Source: Roseovarius lutimaris (lineage in GTDB: Bacteria; Pseudomonadota; Alphaproteobacteria; Rhodobacterales; Rhodobacteraceae). Taken from it: 64,000 nucleotides of DNA. The position numbers and the translations under genes are program-made. Of this stretch, positions 7,668-16,819 are shown one piece after another. The notes below the pieces were generated by a model. That model was not told the origin of the DNA. It worked only from the letters and a program-made list of their open reading frames with translations, and made no database searches. Position 1 is the first letter of the stretch. Every line of letters starts with the position of its first letter. The stretch lies in NCBI RefSeq assembly GCF_900115165.1, contig NZ_FOVP01000009.1, forward strand, positions 97,851-161,850, given 5' to 3'.

Positions 7668-8657
7668 ATGGGCCAACTGGTAAAAGGCGTCTGGAAGGAC
7701 GAGTGGTATGACACCGAATCGACGGGCGGCAAATTTGTCCGCTCGACGGCGGCATTTCGCAACTGGATCACCGCGGATGGTGGCCCCGGCCCGTCCGGCG
7801 CGGCGGGCTTCAAGGCGCAATCGGGGCGGTATCACCTCTATGTGTCCTATGCCTGCCCCTGGGCGCATCGCACGTTGATCTTTCGCGCCATCAAAGGGTT
7901 GAGCGATCATATCGGCGTCTCGGCCGTGCATCCCGACATGATGTCCGAGGGCTGGGAGTTTCGCACCGATTTCGAAGGCGCGACCGGCGACACGCTTTAT
8001 GGCCTGCCGTTTGCCCGCGATCTATATCTCAAGGCCGATCCAGAGATTTCGGGTCGCGTGACCGTGCCGATCCTCTGGGACAAAGAGCGCGAAACGATTG
8101 TCTCGAACGAATCGGCAGAGATCATCCGCATGTTCAACAGCGCCTTTGACGACCTGACCGGCAATCGCGACGATTACTGGCCAGAGGATCTGCGGGCCGA
8201 AATCGAGCCGGTGAATGCGCGGATTTACGACACGATCAATAACGGCGTCTACAAAGCCGGTTTTGCCACCAGCCAGGAGGCGTATGAGGCCGCCGTTTAT
8301 CCGCTGTTTGATAGCCTTGACTGGCTTGAGAACCGCCTTGCCACGCATCGCTATCTGATGGGCGCGCGTGTGACCGAGGCCGACTGGCGGCTGTTTACCA
8401 CGCTGATCCGGTTCGATCCGGTCTATCACCTGCATTTCAAATGCAACCGCAGGCGGATCGTGGATTACCCCAACCTCTGGGGCTATCTGCGCGAGCTTTA
8501 CCAATGGCCCGGCGTGGCAGAGACGGTGAATTTCGAGCATATCGTGCGGCATTATCACTATAGCCACGACACGATTAACCCCAACCGGATCATCCCGATC
8601 AACCCACAGCCCGATTTTGACGCGCCCCACGGACGGGATCATCTGGTGGCAGGTTGA
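7668..8657 (+). CDS. glutathionyl-hydroquinone reductase (Xi-class glutathione transferase)
   Basis: A 329-residue protein of the YqjG/ECM4 type. The catalytic cysteine is in YACPWAHRT (Cys63), and the C-terminal domain has the helical GST fold (WLENRLATHRYLMGARVTEADWRLF). Family members remove glutathione from glutathionyl-hydroquinones with a second glutathione, in the cytoplasm. The start is supported by a strong AAAGGAGAT site eight bases upstream. It is divergent from the cobalamin operon and stands alone. Length matches the family. Confidence 0.92.
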   Translation: MGQLVKGVWKDEWYDTESTGGKFVRSTAAFRNWITADGGPGPSGAAGFKAQSGRYHLYVSYACPWAHRTLIFRAIKGLSDHIGVSAVHPDMMSEGWEFRTDFEGATGDTLYGLPFARDLYLKADPEISGRVTVPILWDKERETIVSNESAEIIRMFNSAFDDLTGNRDDYWPEDLRAEIEPVNARIYDTINNGVYKAGFATSQEAYEAAVYPLFDSLDWLENRLATHRYLMGARVTEADWRLFTTLIRFDPVYHLHFKCNRRRIVDYPNLWGYLRELYQWPGVAETVNFEHIVRHYHYSHDTINPNRIIPINPQPDFDAPHGRDHLVAG

Positions 8658-8688
8658 CCGGACCAACAAGGCCAAAGGTGGCGCACCC

Positions 8689-9090
8689 TCAGTCCGGGGT
8701 GCGCCCATAATCCGCGTCGCTGACATGCTCAAGCCACTCGGCGACCGAACCGTCCAGGGCCTCTTGGATCGCCAGATGGCACATCATCCGGTCCGCGGTG
8801 GCGCCGTGCCAATGCTCTTCGCCGGGTGCAATCCACACCGTATCCCCGGCGCGGATCACCCTTGGCGCGGCGCCCCGCAGCCCGACAAGCCCGACCCCCG
8901 ACAGCACATGCAATGTCTGACCCAGCGGGTGGGTATGCCAGGCGGTGCGCGCGCCCGGCTCGAACGTGACACGCAGGGCGCGCACCCTTGCGGGGGCCGG
9001 GGCCTCGATGATCGGGTCCTGCCAGACACGCCCGGTGAACCAGTCGGACGACGCAAGACGGCTGGGTTTGTCGCTGGTGAAAATCTCCAT
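8689..9090 (-). CDS. cupin-domain protein
   Basis: A 133-residue single-domain cupin. Metal-binding residues are visible as HTH at 52-54, Gln58, His61 in the first motif (WHTHPLGQTLHVLSG) and His93/His95 in the second (PGEEHWHGA). It resembles the manganese-dependent cupins related to (R)-mandelonitrile lyase, but the substrate cannot be told. I chose the ATG at 9090, preceded by AAGGAG, over a frame extending to 9177. It is convergent with the GST gene. Confidence 0.85.
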   Translation of the reverse strand: MEIFTSDKPSRLASSDWFTGRVWQDPIIEAPAPARVRALRVTFEPGARTAWHTHPLGQTLHVLSGVGLVGLRGAAPRVIRAGDTVWIAPGEEHWHGATADRMMCHLAIQEALDGSVAEWLEHVSDADYGRTPD

Positions 9091-9214
9091 GATCGGCTCT
9101 CCTTGGTGGTGTCCTTGCATGGTAGCCTGATATCCGGTCACTGCAACGTCACCCTGCCTGCGCCCGGTCCAAGGCATGAGTGCGGGCAGCCGACCAATTT
9201 ACGCGTCGAATCCC

Positions 9215-9243
9215 TTGACGCCCCGGCGCTTTGGGCCTAAAGA
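9215..9243 (+). promoter_or_regulatory. sigma-70-type promoter for rpmB
   Basis: TTGACG at 9215-9220 and TAAAGA at 9238-9243 are separated by 17 bases, a near-consensus pair. It lies about 95 bases upstream of the rpmB start. Confidence 0.6.
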
Positions 9244-9336
9244 CCCCAGACGGAATTCGGGGCGCTGCCGTTGGCGGTGCCCGTTTGTATTAAGAAGGGC
9301 CACGACGCGCCCTGGACCCAAGACGAGGATGAACCC

Positions 9337-9627
9337 ATGTCGCGCCGCTGCGAACTGACCGGAAAAGGCCCGATGGTTGGCAATAACTCCAGCCACGCCA
9401 ACAACAAAACACGTCGTCGGTATCTGCCGAACCTCAACGATGTAACGCTCCAGTCCGAAACCCTGAACCGTGGTATCAAGCTTCGGATCACGGCTGCGGC
9501 TCTGCGCAGTGTCGATCACCGGGGCGGGCTTGATGCCTTTCTTGCCAAGGCCAAGGACGACGAGCTGTCGACCTCTGCGCTGAAGGTCAAGAAAGAGATT
9601 GCCAAAGCCCAGGCCGCCGCTGCCTGA
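9337..9627 (+). CDS. rpmB: 50S ribosomal protein L28
   Basis: A 96-residue L28. The conserved start [20 protein letters not shown], the [10 protein letters not shown] segment and the [20 protein letters not shown] region are all present. It is a structural protein of the large subunit. The ATG at 9337 gives the standard N-terminus; an open extension upstream is not homologous. It is monocistronic, with a good promoter before it and a strong terminator after it. Confidence 0.97.
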   Translation: MSRRCELTGKGPMVGNNSSHANNKTRRRYLPNLNDVTLQSETLNRGIKLRITAAALRSVDHRGGLDAFLAKAKDDELSTSALKVKKEIAKAQAAAA

Positions 9628-9654
9628 GCTGACGCGCTTTGACTGAAAGTCATG

Positions 9655-9693
9655 AAACAGCCCTGCCCATATGCGGCAGGGCTGTTTCCTTTT
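9655..9693 (+). terminator. rho-independent terminator of rpmB
   Basis: A perfect 13-bp stem (AAACAGCCCTGCC with GGCAGGGCTGTTT) encloses a seven-base loop and is followed by CCTTTT. It is the clearest intrinsic terminator in the window and lies 27 bases after the rpmB stop. Confidence 0.92.
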
Positions 9694-9736
9694 GTCGCTT
9701 GGCAACCCCCCTCGGCGCCCCCTATATCAGGGCGTG

Positions 9737-10084
9737 ATGAAACCGCTTCGCCCCATATTGGCCCTTTGCCTTTGCACGCTAATGGCGCTGACCAGTCAGA
9801 CCATGGCGGTGGCACGCGGCGCGCCTGCCCCGGCGGGCACGATGGTGCTTTGCACCGGCACCGGGCCGGTGACGGTTCTTGTGGATGCCGACGGCAAGCC
9901 GACCGGCGCGGTGCATATCTGCCCGGATTGCGCGCTTGGCCTGTTTCACGCCCTGCTGATCGGCCCGCATGACATGCCGCGCCTGGCAACCGCCACGGCG
10001 CTTGATCGCTTTGAAACCGCTTTGGAAATCGCAATCGCGGCACGCGCCGCCTTCATGGCCCGCGCGCCCCCTGCCCGCGTCTGA
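9737..10084 (+). CDS. small secreted Cys-containing protein beside the copper chaperone
   Basis: A 115-residue protein with a signal peptide (residues 1-25, hydrophobic Ile-Leu-Ala-Leu core). The short mature part carries an HICPDCALG motif near residue 61. The CxxC plus His arrangement, and its place 47 bases before a PCuAC chaperone gene, suggest a role in periplasmic copper handling. It resembles the DUF2946 group of short CxxC proteins, a weak call by eye. The ATG at 9737 gives the intact signal peptide. Confidence 0.65.
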   Translation: MKPLRPILALCLCTLMALTSQTMAVARGAPAPAGTMVLCTGTGPVTVLVDADGKPTGAVHICPDCALGLFHALLIGPHDMPRLATATALDRFETALEIAIAARAAFMARAPPARV

Positions 10085-10131
10085 TCGCACAAACTCACCC
10101 CTTTACTGTGACAGCCAAAAGGAGAGGCGCA

Positions 10132-10611
10132 ATGTCCCTCAAATCCACCCTGTTCGCGGCGCTCGCCGTCACCACACTTGGCCTGCCGGTCTTTGCCCAG
10201 GACATCGACATCATGGACCCCTATGCCCGCAGCGCAGGCCCAATGGCCAAGACCGGCGCGGCCTTCATGCTGATCAACAACAATGGCGATGCCGATGATC
10301 GCCTGATCGACGTACGCTCGCCCATGGGCAAGCTGGTGCAGCTTCATACCCATATCCAGAACGCCGAGGGCGTGATGAAAATGACCCATGTCGAAGAAGG
10401 TTTTGTCGTCCCCGCGGGCGGCACGGCTGTCCTGCAACGCGGCGGTAACCACGTGATGTTCATGGGCCTCGATAAAGGCTTTGAGATGGGCGATACTGTG
10501 CCGCTGACGCTGGTCTTCGAGAAATCCGGCGAGATTGTCGTTGATGTCCCCGTCGACCCGACCCGCAAGCCCAGAGAGGGCCACGGCAAGATGCAGGGCT
10601 CCGGCAACTGA
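10132..10611 (+). CDS. periplasmic copper chaperone PCuAC
   Basis: A 159-residue secreted protein with a signal peptide ending at FAQ (residue 23). The PCuAC copper site is visible: His72 and His74 in LHTHIQ, Met82/Met84 in GVMKMTH, and His107-x-Met109 in GGNHVMFMGL. Family members deliver Cu(I) to cytochrome oxidase in the periplasm. The start follows a strong AAAAGGAGAGG site. It lies downstream of a small CxxC protein that may assist it. Length is normal. Confidence 0.92.
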   Translation: MSLKSTLFAALAVTTLGLPVFAQDIDIMDPYARSAGPMAKTGAAFMLINNNGDADDRLIDVRSPMGKLVQLHTHIQNAEGVMKMTHVEEGFVVPAGGTAVLQRGGNHVMFMGLDKGFEMGDTVPLTLVFEKSGEIVVDVPVDPTRKPREGHGKMQGSGN

Positions 10612-10632
10612 TCCGGGCGACGCGGTGCGGGC

Positions 10633-11325
10633 CTAACCGCCAAGCACCGCGTCAACCCATTCCGGCACGATCACCGAGGCGCGCCCCAATCGCGTCTCGG
10701 CAAAATCGCGGGTGTTTTGCGATGCCTCAAGGTTGATCTCGATGGTATGCGCCCCCGCCCGCCCGGCATGCTGGGCAAAGGCCGCCGCCGGATAGACATT
10801 GCCCGAGGTGCCAATCGCGGCAAACACATCCGCCTCTTCCAGATGTTGCCAGATCGCCTCCATCGCATAGGGCATTTCGCCGAACCACACGATATCGGGC
10901 CGGGTGCTTGGCGCGGCGCACACCGGGCAGGCATCATGCGTCGCCATCACCATCGGCGCAGGCCAGCGCGCCCCGCACCCTGCACAAAGCGCGCCCGTCA
11001 AAGCGCCATGCATATGCAGAACCGCACGACTGCCTGCGGCCTCGTGAAGGGCATCGACATTCTGGGTCACAATGACCACCTCACCGCGATGCCGCTCTTG
11101 CAAGCGGCTTAACGCCAGATGCGCCGCATTGGGCGCAACCTCGGCCGCCTGCGCGCGGCGGGCGTTATAGAACCGGTGCACAAGGTCGGGATCGCGCGCA
11201 AACGCCTCTGGCGTCGCCACATCCTCAATCGCGTGCTGCGCCCAAAGCCCGCCTTCGTCGCGAAACGTCGAAATCCCGCTTTCCGCCGAAATACCTGCGC
11301 CTGTCAGAATGACGATCTTTTCCAC
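10633..11325 (-). CDS. cobB: NAD-dependent protein deacylase (sirtuin)
   Basis: A 230-residue sirtuin. NAD-binding motifs GAGISAESGISTFR (N-terminus) and TQNVDALHEAAG are intact, with the catalytic His in LHMHGALTG. The zinc site is formed by CAGC and CPVC. It should remove acyl groups from lysines with NAD as co-substrate. The start is a GTG at 11325 with GGAGG six bases upstream. The same frame stays open to 11571, but that extension shows no sirtuin homology. Despite its symbol, it is not part of the B12 operon. Confidence 0.93.
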   Translation of the reverse strand: MEKIVILTGAGISAESGISTFRDEGGLWAQHAIEDVATPEAFARDPDLVHRFYNARRAQAAEVAPNAAHLALSRLQERHRGEVVIVTQNVDALHEAAGSRAVLHMHGALTGALCAGCGARWPAPMVMATHDACPVCAAPSTRPDIVWFGEMPYAMEAIWQHLEEADVFAAIGTSGNVYPAAAFAQHAGRAGAHTIEINLEASQNTRDFAETRLGRASVIVPEWVDAVLGG

Positions 11326-11465
11326 GGCGTCCCTCCTGCCTGTCCTGCGCCTTGAAACCTGCCGGAAAGGGCCCGCGATGACCAGTGCAATCCGCTTTGT
11401 CTGGCGTTGCAAGTTCTGGCGCGCGCGGGCTTTGTGCGGCCACCAGGGCGCCCCCTTCGGGATTT

Positions 11466-11482
11466 CCGAAAGCCGCTTTCGG
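11466..11482. other. 17-bp palindrome between divergent sirtuin and HisD-like genes
   Basis: CCGAAAG and CTTTCGG flank CCG in the 244-bp divergent spacer. It could be an operator or a hairpin. It lies about 90 bases before the HisD-like start. Confidence 0.3.
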
Positions 11483-11569
11483 CCCATGGAAAAACCCGCC
11501 GGTCCGCGTGCCAAACTGCTTGCCCGGCGGCCGCTGGCTACGTCATGCATAGGGTAAGGAGACCTTGCC

Positions 11570-12862
11570 ATGCCGATGACCTATCTGAAATCCGCCCCCG
11601 GACAGCCCCCCGAAACCGCCGCCGATGTGGCCGATACCGTGCAGGTGATGCTGGCGCGTTTGCGCAGCGGCGGCGCGCAGGTCGCGCTTGAATATGCCCG
11701 CAGCCTTGATGGCTGGCAGGGCGAAATCACCGTGACCCGCGATCAGATCACGGCGGCAAGCGCCCGCGTGCCCCAAGCCCTCAGGGACGACATTGATTGG
11801 GCGCATGACAATATCTCGCGTTTTGCCGAGGCACAGCGCGCCACCGCCCAGGACATGCAGATCGAATTGCGCCCCGGTCTGATCGCCGGTCAGCGCCAGA
11901 TCCCGCTTGGCGCGGCGGGGTGTTACGTGCCCGGCGGACTTTATAGCCATATCGCCAGCGCCCTGATGAGCATCGCCACCGCGCGGGTCGCGGGTGTGGC
12001 CGATATCACCGCCTGCTCACCGCCCTGCGATGGCAAGGCCATTCCCGATGCGATGCTCTATGCGATGGATATCGCCGGGGCCACGCGCATTCTGACCATC
12101 GGCGGGGTGCAAGGCATCGCCGCCCTCGCCTTTGGCCTTTTCGGGGCACCGCCCGCCGATATTCTTGTCGGTCCCGGCAACGCCTATGTCGCCGAGGCCA
12201 AGCGCCAGCTGTTCGGCCCCATCGGCATCGACATGTTCGCAGGCCCTACCGATAGCCTGATCCTCGCCGATGTGACTGCCGCGCCCGAAACCGTCGCCGC
12301 CGATCTTGTGGGACAGGCCGAACATGGCGCCAATTCGCCGGTCTGGCTTGCCACCACCGATCGCGTGCTTGCAGATGCTGTGCTGGATCGTATTTCGGCG
12401 CTGATCGCCGCTCTGCCAGAGCCGAACAGAACCGCCGCCGCCACCGCCTGGGCCGATCTTGGCGAGGTCGTCCTTTGCGACACCCCCGAGGATATGGCCC
12501 GCTTCGCCGACACCCGCGCCCCCGAACACCTGCATGTGCAGGCGCGTGATCTTGACTGGTGGCGCATCCGGCTGCGCGCCTATGGCTCGCTGTTTCTGGG
12601 CGAGAAAACCACCGTTGCCTTTGGTGACAAGGCGGCCGGCCCCAACCACGTTCTGCCCACCTCGGGGGCGGCGCGCTATACTGGCGGGCTGTCGGTGCAC
12701 AAGTTTCTCAAGACCGTCACCTGGCAAGAGGTCGATGATCGCGCCCTGCCCGATCTCGCCCGGGTCACCGCCAGCCTGAGCCGCGCCGAGCGGATGGAAG
12801 GGCACGCCCGCAGCGCCGATATCCGCCTTACCACCCCCACAATTGAGACAGCAACTGGCTAA
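11570..12862 (+). CDS. histidinol-dehydrogenase-family alcohol dehydrogenase (non-histidine paralogue)
   Basis: A 430-residue HisD-fold protein. Zinc ligands typical of the family are visible (Gln and His in GQAEHGANS, Asp in AFGDKAAGPNH, His in GGLSVHKFLK), as is the NAD region (VGPGNAYVAEAKRQLFG). Two features suggest a substrate other than histidinol: no histidine gene is nearby, and FAEAQRA plus GAAGCYVPGGLYSHIASA resembles the sulfopropanediol dehydrogenase (HpsN) branch. The next gene is an Asp/Glu racemase-family protein four bases downstream. The start follows an AAGGAGA site. A genuine hisD remains possible but is less likely. Confidence 0.8.
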   Translation: MPMTYLKSAPGQPPETAADVADTVQVMLARLRSGGAQVALEYARSLDGWQGEITVTRDQITAASARVPQALRDDIDWAHDNISRFAEAQRATAQDMQIELRPGLIAGQRQIPLGAAGCYVPGGLYSHIASALMSIATARVAGVADITACSPPCDGKAIPDAMLYAMDIAGATRILTIGGVQGIAALAFGLFGAPPADILVGPGNAYVAEAKRQLFGPIGIDMFAGPTDSLILADVTAAPETVAADLVGQAEHGANSPVWLATTDRVLADAVLDRISALIAALPEPNRTAAATAWADLGEVVLCDTPEDMARFADTRAPEHLHVQARDLDWWRIRLRAYGSLFLGEKTTVAFGDKAAGPNHVLPTSGAARYTGGLSVHKFLKTVTWQEVDDRALPDLARVTASLSRAERMEGHARSADIRLTTPTIETATG

Positions 12863-12866
12863 TGCC

Positions 12867-13547
12867 ATGAAAACCGTGGGCATTCTTGGCGGCATGGGCC
12901 CCGAGGCAACGATCCTTTTGATGCAGAAACTGCTGGCCGCCGTGCCCGCGCGCGACGACGCCGATCACCTGCCGCTGATCGTGCATCAAAATCCACAGGT
13001 GCCAAGCCGGATCGCCGCGCTGATTGACGGCACCGGCACCGATCCCGGCCCGGTTCTGGCGCGGATGGCGCGCGATCTGCACGCCGCAGGGGCGCAGGCG
13101 CTTGCGATGCCTTGCAACACCGCGCATCACTATGCCCCCGCCGTGATCGCGGCGACGCCCCTGCCCTTCCTTGACATGCTGGACCTGACGGCGGCGGCGC
13201 TTGCCGCCAAGGGGGGCAAACGCATCGGCATGCTGGCCTCGCCCGCCACCCGGCTCGCGCGCGTTTTTGACGCGCCCTTTGCCGCCCATGGTCTGACGCC
13301 GGTCACCCTGCCCGACGACGGCGAGTTGCTCGCCATCATCCGCGCCGTCAAGGCGGGCGAAACGCCCATAGAGCTTGGTCCGCGTCTGCGAGACCAGGCG
13401 CAGATGCTGATCGCTGAGGGCGCCGATCACCTGCTGGTCGCCTGCACCGAGCTTTCGCTGATGACCGATGCCCTGCCCGCCAATCCGCCCTGGACCGACA
13501 GCCTTGATTGCCTCTGCGCAGCCATCGCGGAATTTGCCCAAAGCTAA
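12867..13547 (+). CDS. aspartate/glutamate racemase family protein
   Basis: A 226-residue protein with the family start VGILGGMGPEAT, a first catalytic cysteine in MPCNTAHHYA and the second in LLVACTELSLM. Both thiols needed for two-base racemisation are therefore present. It probably isomerises an acidic amino acid, or cleaves or isomerises a related acid. It starts four bases after the HisD-like stop, so the two are probably one transcript and may serve one catabolic route. Confidence 0.88.
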   Translation: MKTVGILGGMGPEATILLMQKLLAAVPARDDADHLPLIVHQNPQVPSRIAALIDGTGTDPGPVLARMARDLHAAGAQALAMPCNTAHHYAPAVIAATPLPFLDMLDLTAAALAAKGGKRIGMLASPATRLARVFDAPFAAHGLTPVTLPDDGELLAIIRAVKAGETPIELGPRLRDQAQMLIAEGADHLLVACTELSLMTDALPANPPWTDSLDCLCAAIAEFAQS

Positions 13548-13592
13548 GGCGCGAAAAAGCGGCACAATCGCCTCTCCTGCGTCCCTTCCCGG

Positions 13593-13615
13593 TTCTTCTT
13601 GGCAAAAATACTCAA
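13593..13615 (+). repeat. dispersed intergenic repeat, short copy c
   Basis: TTCTTCTTGG followed by AAAAATACTC matches the left part of the dispersed repeat (variant seen in copy d). It lacks the CCGCCGGAGG block and lies between the racemase and TetR genes. Confidence 0.45.
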
Positions 13616-13715
13616 TACCACGGCCGCCTCCAACGACCCCACCCCGGGCATGATGCGACGAAGCGTGACACAAGGGCATCTTGCGGCATTGCAGCATGAG
13701 GCGTATGGCTGCGGG

Positions 13716-14276
13716 ATGAGCACAGAACGCCGCCCCCGACTGACCCGTACCGACTGGCTTGTGGCCGGGTTCGCGGCGCTTTGCGATCAGGGGCCGGGCG
13801 CGCTTGGGGCCGAGCCGCTGGCGCGGCGGGTGGGGGCAACCAAGGGGTCGTTTTACTGGCATTTCACAGATGTGCCCGCCTATAATCTGGCCCTTTTGGA
13901 GCTATGGGAGAGTGCCGCGCAGCGGGCCCTTGCGACCTGCGCGCAAACCGATGCGACCGACGCGACCCGCCTGCGCGCCACCGCCCAGATGATTGCCGCG
14001 ACATCCACCAGCGACACACCGGCCTTGCGCGCCGAGCCTGCGATCCGCGCATGGGCGCGCGACGATGCGAGCTGTGCCGGCGTGGTGACCCGGGTCGACG
14101 AGGCGCGGCTGCACCAACTGCGCGGCCTTCTGTCGGCCTGTGATATCGGCAACGGCGAAATGGCGCGCATTCTTTATGCCAGTGCCATCGGCATGGAAGA
14201 GTTGCACGACCGCGACGCGGCGCAGAATGCAGACGCGATCGGCTCGCTTGTCGATCTGGTTCTGGCACTCCGGTAA
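13716..14276 (+). CDS. TetR-family transcriptional regulator
   Basis: A 186-residue regulator. The N-terminal helix-turn-helix is recognisable (WLVAGFAALCDQGPGALGAEPLARRVGATKGSFYWHF, residues 13-49), where LARRVGATKGSFYWHF is the recognition-helix signature. The C-terminal ligand-binding part is divergent. I placed the start at 13716, which gives a normal TetR length; an in-frame extension begins at 13599 inside the intergenic repeat. Its target is unknown; the upstream HisD-like/racemase pair or the downstream lipoprotein are candidates. Confidence 0.85.
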   Translation: MSTERRPRLTRTDWLVAGFAALCDQGPGALGAEPLARRVGATKGSFYWHFTDVPAYNLALLELWESAAQRALATCAQTDATDATRLRATAQMIAATSTSDTPALRAEPAIRAWARDDASCAGVVTRVDEARLHQLRGLLSACDIGNGEMARILYASAIGMEELHDRDAAQNADAIGSLVDLVLALR

Positions 14277-14281
14277 CCCGC

Positions 14282-14671
14282 ATGCGGCTTGCTCTTCTCC
14301 TCTCGGCTCTCACTTTGTTTGGCGCCTGCAAGGACGAAACCGTGACCGGCTACGGTGGCGATGACGCGACCTGGACCCTGCAAAGTCTCGACGGACGCCC
14401 CTTTGGCGCCCGTGCCACCCTGATCTTTCCCGAGGAGGGCCAGATCGCCGGACAGGCGCCCTGCAACAGCTATTCGGGCCAGCAAACCGCGCCTTACCCG
14501 TGGTTTGCAACCACGGGCATTGCGGCCACCAAACGCGCCTGTCCCGAGCTTGCCGACGAGACCCGCTATTTTGCCGCCCTGGCGGAGATGACCCTTGTCG
14601 AAGTGGTGGGCGATATCCTTATCCTGAGCAATGACACCGGGCGCGAGATGATCTTTTCCGCCGCCGAGTGA
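14282..14671 (+). CDS. META-domain lipoprotein
   Basis: A 129-residue protein with a lipoprotein signal (LFGAC, lipidated Cys near residue 16), so it is probably anchored to the outer or inner membrane. The body matches the META/HslJ fold: WTLQSLDGRPFGARATLIFPEEGQIAG, CNSYSG near residue 61, and TKRACPE in place of the usual TxxACP. The family is linked loosely to stress and motility with no known reaction. It starts five bases after the TetR stop. Confidence 0.8.
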   Translation: MRLALLLSALTLFGACKDETVTGYGGDDATWTLQSLDGRPFGARATLIFPEEGQIAGQAPCNSYSGQQTAPYPWFATTGIAATKRACPELADETRYFAALAEMTLVEVVGDILILSNDTGREMIFSAAE

Positions 14672-14696
14672 TGCCAGCCCGCGCGAGGCGGCCTCG

Positions 14697-15434
14697 TCAG
14701 GGCCGATGAGCGCGTTGCGCAAACCGGTCAACGAATCTCTGGCGTGCATCCGGCAGCGGCTTGTTGCCAAGCTCGGGCGCCAGACTGTTGCGCAGGAAAT
14801 GCCCGGTCAGCTCGAACCCCTGCAAAATCTCGGCGTCAGGCGCGGGCCCCTGCCGCAGCATGCAGGGCGGCAGCGGCAGCAACCGATCGGCCCAATCCCC
14901 CGCGCCTGCGCGCGACACCGCCCGCCCGCTGCGCGGCGAGACGAACGACAGGTCATTGGCCTGCGACCCCATCACCGCACAGGCGCGCAGATCAAGACCA
15001 AAGCCCATCTCTTCCAGCAAGGCCACTTCCCAATTGAGATAGGCCAGCGGCCAGATCTCGGGCTGATCCAGCAGGTCAAGCAATGTCTCGGTGCGCCGGT
15101 AAAGCGGCAGGCAGGCCTCACGCTCGGGCAGGCAAAACAGCAACAGCGCGGTGACGGCATTCAGCCCCGCCAGCGCCAGCCTGTCGCCTATCGCCGCGCC
15201 TGCGCGCGAGCGCAGCGGCTCGACCCGGAAGGTGCCGATGTGATCCTCAAGCCGCGCGCGCCATTCAAGATCAAGCTGGGCACCGGGTTGCAGGACCGGA
15301 GCGAGTTTGCGCGAGGCACCACCGCGCACCACGCCGGCATGACGCCCGCGCAGGGGCGTCAACACCTCGATGATCGCGGCGTTTTCGCCGTGCCTGCGGC
15401 TTGCCAGCAATATCCCCTGATCGCGCCAGTCCAT
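14697..15434 (-). CDS. recO: DNA repair protein RecO
   Basis: A 245-residue RecO, helping RecF/RecR load RecA on gapped DNA. The N-terminal OB-fold ([26 protein letters not shown], then RHAGVVRGG) and the helical C-terminal domain ([18 protein letters not shown]) are typical. The zinc-finger cysteines of some RecO proteins are not obvious. The ATG at 15434 is preceded by GGGAG; upstream codons are not conserved. It is last in the era-DUF1491-recO group. Confidence 0.92.
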   Translation of the reverse strand: MDWRDQGILLASRRHGENAAIIEVLTPLRGRHAGVVRGGASRKLAPVLQPGAQLDLEWRARLEDHIGTFRVEPLRSRAGAAIGDRLALAGLNAVTALLLFCLPEREACLPLYRRTETLLDLLDQPEIWPLAYLNWEVALLEEMGFGLDLRACAVMGSQANDLSFVSPRSGRAVSRAGAGDWADRLLPLPPCMLRQGPAPDAEILQGFELTGHFLRNSLAPELGNKPLPDARQRFVDRFAQRAHRP

Positions 15435-15505
15435 CACCCGCTCCCTGCGCCTCGCTCCGCGCCATTGCACACCAGACGATGCGCCCTGCCAAGCCCCTTG
15501 GTATC

Positions 15506-15838
15506 TCAGTCCGAAAGGCCCGGTTCATCGAGCAGGTGGCGCCCTGCGCGATCTTCGACCTCAATCACCCAGACATCGGGGTCAAACCCGCGCTGGCGGG
15601 TGATGGCGGCGTCAACATCCCATTCGGCGCCCTCGGCCAGAACCACCCAGGCCCGCGCGCCGGACATCAGATCGAACGACCGCTGATAGGCGCGCGCCTG
15701 ACCGTCGAGCGTGTTGAGTTTGACCAGCACCGCGCCGCCGGTATCATCACCATGCGCCACGACAAAAGCGGGAATATCGACAAGCCGAAGCCGCGCGAGA
15801 TAGGCCTGCACCCAGAATGACGCGGTCAGGCGCGCCAT
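15506..15838 (-). CDS. DUF1491 family protein
   Basis: A 110-residue conserved alphaproteobacterial protein of unknown function. The characteristic [15 protein letters not shown] start, [20 protein letters not shown] core and [24 protein letters not shown] segment are present. It sits between era and recO, a position often conserved in this family, which hints at a housekeeping role. Confidence 0.85.
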   Translation of the reverse strand: MARLTASFWVQAYLARLRLVDIPAFVVAHGDDTGGAVLVKLNTLDGQARAYQRSFDLMSGARAWVVLAEGAEWDVDAAITRQRGFDPDVWVIEVEDRAGRHLLDEPGLSD

Positions 15839-15865
15839 CAGGCGGCGGTGCCTGTCGTGCGCGCG

Positions 15866-15901
15866 GACGCCTCCGGCGGGAGTATTTCTCCCAAGAAGAA
15901 G
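15866..15901 (-). repeat. dispersed intergenic repeat, copy d
   Basis: The reverse complement reads CTTCTTCTTGG, then AAATACTC, then CCGCCGGAGGCG. It lies between the era stop and the DUF1491 start. Its left block matches copy c rather than copies a, b and e, so two variants exist. Confidence 0.65.
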
Positions 15902-15916
15902 CCCCGGCGCATGGCC

Positions 15917-16819
15917 CTAGTTTCCGTCCTTGAAATTAAGGCCCATTTCCGAATAGCGCTCGGAGTCTTCAAGCCAGTTGGGACGCACCTTGACCTGAAG
16001 GAACAGGTGAATGCGCCGGTCGAGGAATTCTTCAAGCTCTTCGCGGGCAGCCTTGGAGACGGCTTTTATCGTCTCGCCGCGGTTGCCAAGGATGATCCCC
16101 TTGTGGCCGTCGCGCATCACATAGATGACCTGGTCGATCTTGGCCGAGCCATCCTTGCGCTCTTCCCAGTTCTCGGTCTCGACGGTGAGTTGATAGGGCA
16201 GTTCCTGATGCAGGCGCAGCGTCAGCTTTTCGCGGGTGATCTCGGAGGCGATCATCCGCATCGGCAGATCGGCGATCTGGTCTTCGGGGTAAAGCCAGGG
16301 GCCTTCGGGCATCTGCTCGGCCAGCCAGGCGCGCAAATGCTCGACACCGTGGCCTTTTTCGGCGGAAATCATGAAGGTTTCCACAAAGGGAAAGCGCGCG
16401 TTCATCTTTTGGGTCAGAGCCAGCAGAACCGGCGAATGCACCCGGTCGATCTTGTTGATGGCAAGCGCCACCTTGCGCCCCTTGGCGATATCGCCGAGGC
16501 CCTCAAGGATGCGCTCGACACCTTCGGTGACGCCGCGATGCGCCTCGATCAGAAGCACGACAACATCGGCATCAGCCGCCCCGCCCCAGGCCGCCGCCAC
16601 CATCGCGCGATCCAACCGGCGGCGCGGCTTGAACAGACCCGGCGTGTCGACAAAGACCAGCTGGCTTTCGCCCTCCATCGCGACGCCGCGAATGCGCGCG
16701 CGGGTGGTTTGCACCTTATGTGTGACGATGCTGACCTTGGCCCCGACCATGCGGTTCAGAAGCGTTGATTTGCCTGCATTGGGTTCGCCGATCAAGGCGA
16801 TGAAACCGGCGCGGGTCAT
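15917..16819 (-). CDS. era: GTPase Era
   Basis: A 300-residue Era: GTPase domain with G1 [10 protein letters not shown]3 DTPG, G4 NKID, and a C-terminal KH domain ([32 protein letters not shown]) that binds the 3' end of 16S rRNA. It acts in 30S maturation. The start overlaps the rnc stop by four bases, the classic rnc-era arrangement. Confidence 0.97.
   Translation of the reverse strand: MTRAGFIALIGEPNAGKSTLLNRMVGAKVSIVTHKVQTTRARIRGVAMEGESQLVFVDTPGLFKPRRRLDRAMVAAAWGGAADADVVVLLIEAHRGVTEGVERILEGLGDIAKGRKVALAINKIDRVHSPVLLALTQKMNARFPFVETFMISAEKGHGVEHLRAWLAEQMPEGPWLYPEDQIADLPMRMIASEITREKLTLRLHQELPYQLTVETENWEERKDGSAKIDQVIYVMRDGHKGIILGNRGETIKAVSKAAREELEEFLDRRIHLFLQVKVRPNWLEDSERYSEMGLNFKDGN

Noticed and set aside
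11326..11571. N-terminal extension of the sirtuin
   Set aside because: The frame is open but begins with a non-sirtuin stretch. The GTG at 11325 has a GGAGG site and gives the family start.
11570..12862. Assignment as the histidine-pathway hisD
   Set aside because: No his genes are nearby, a racemase-family gene follows, and the sequence leans to the HpsN-like branch. Only the family is claimed.
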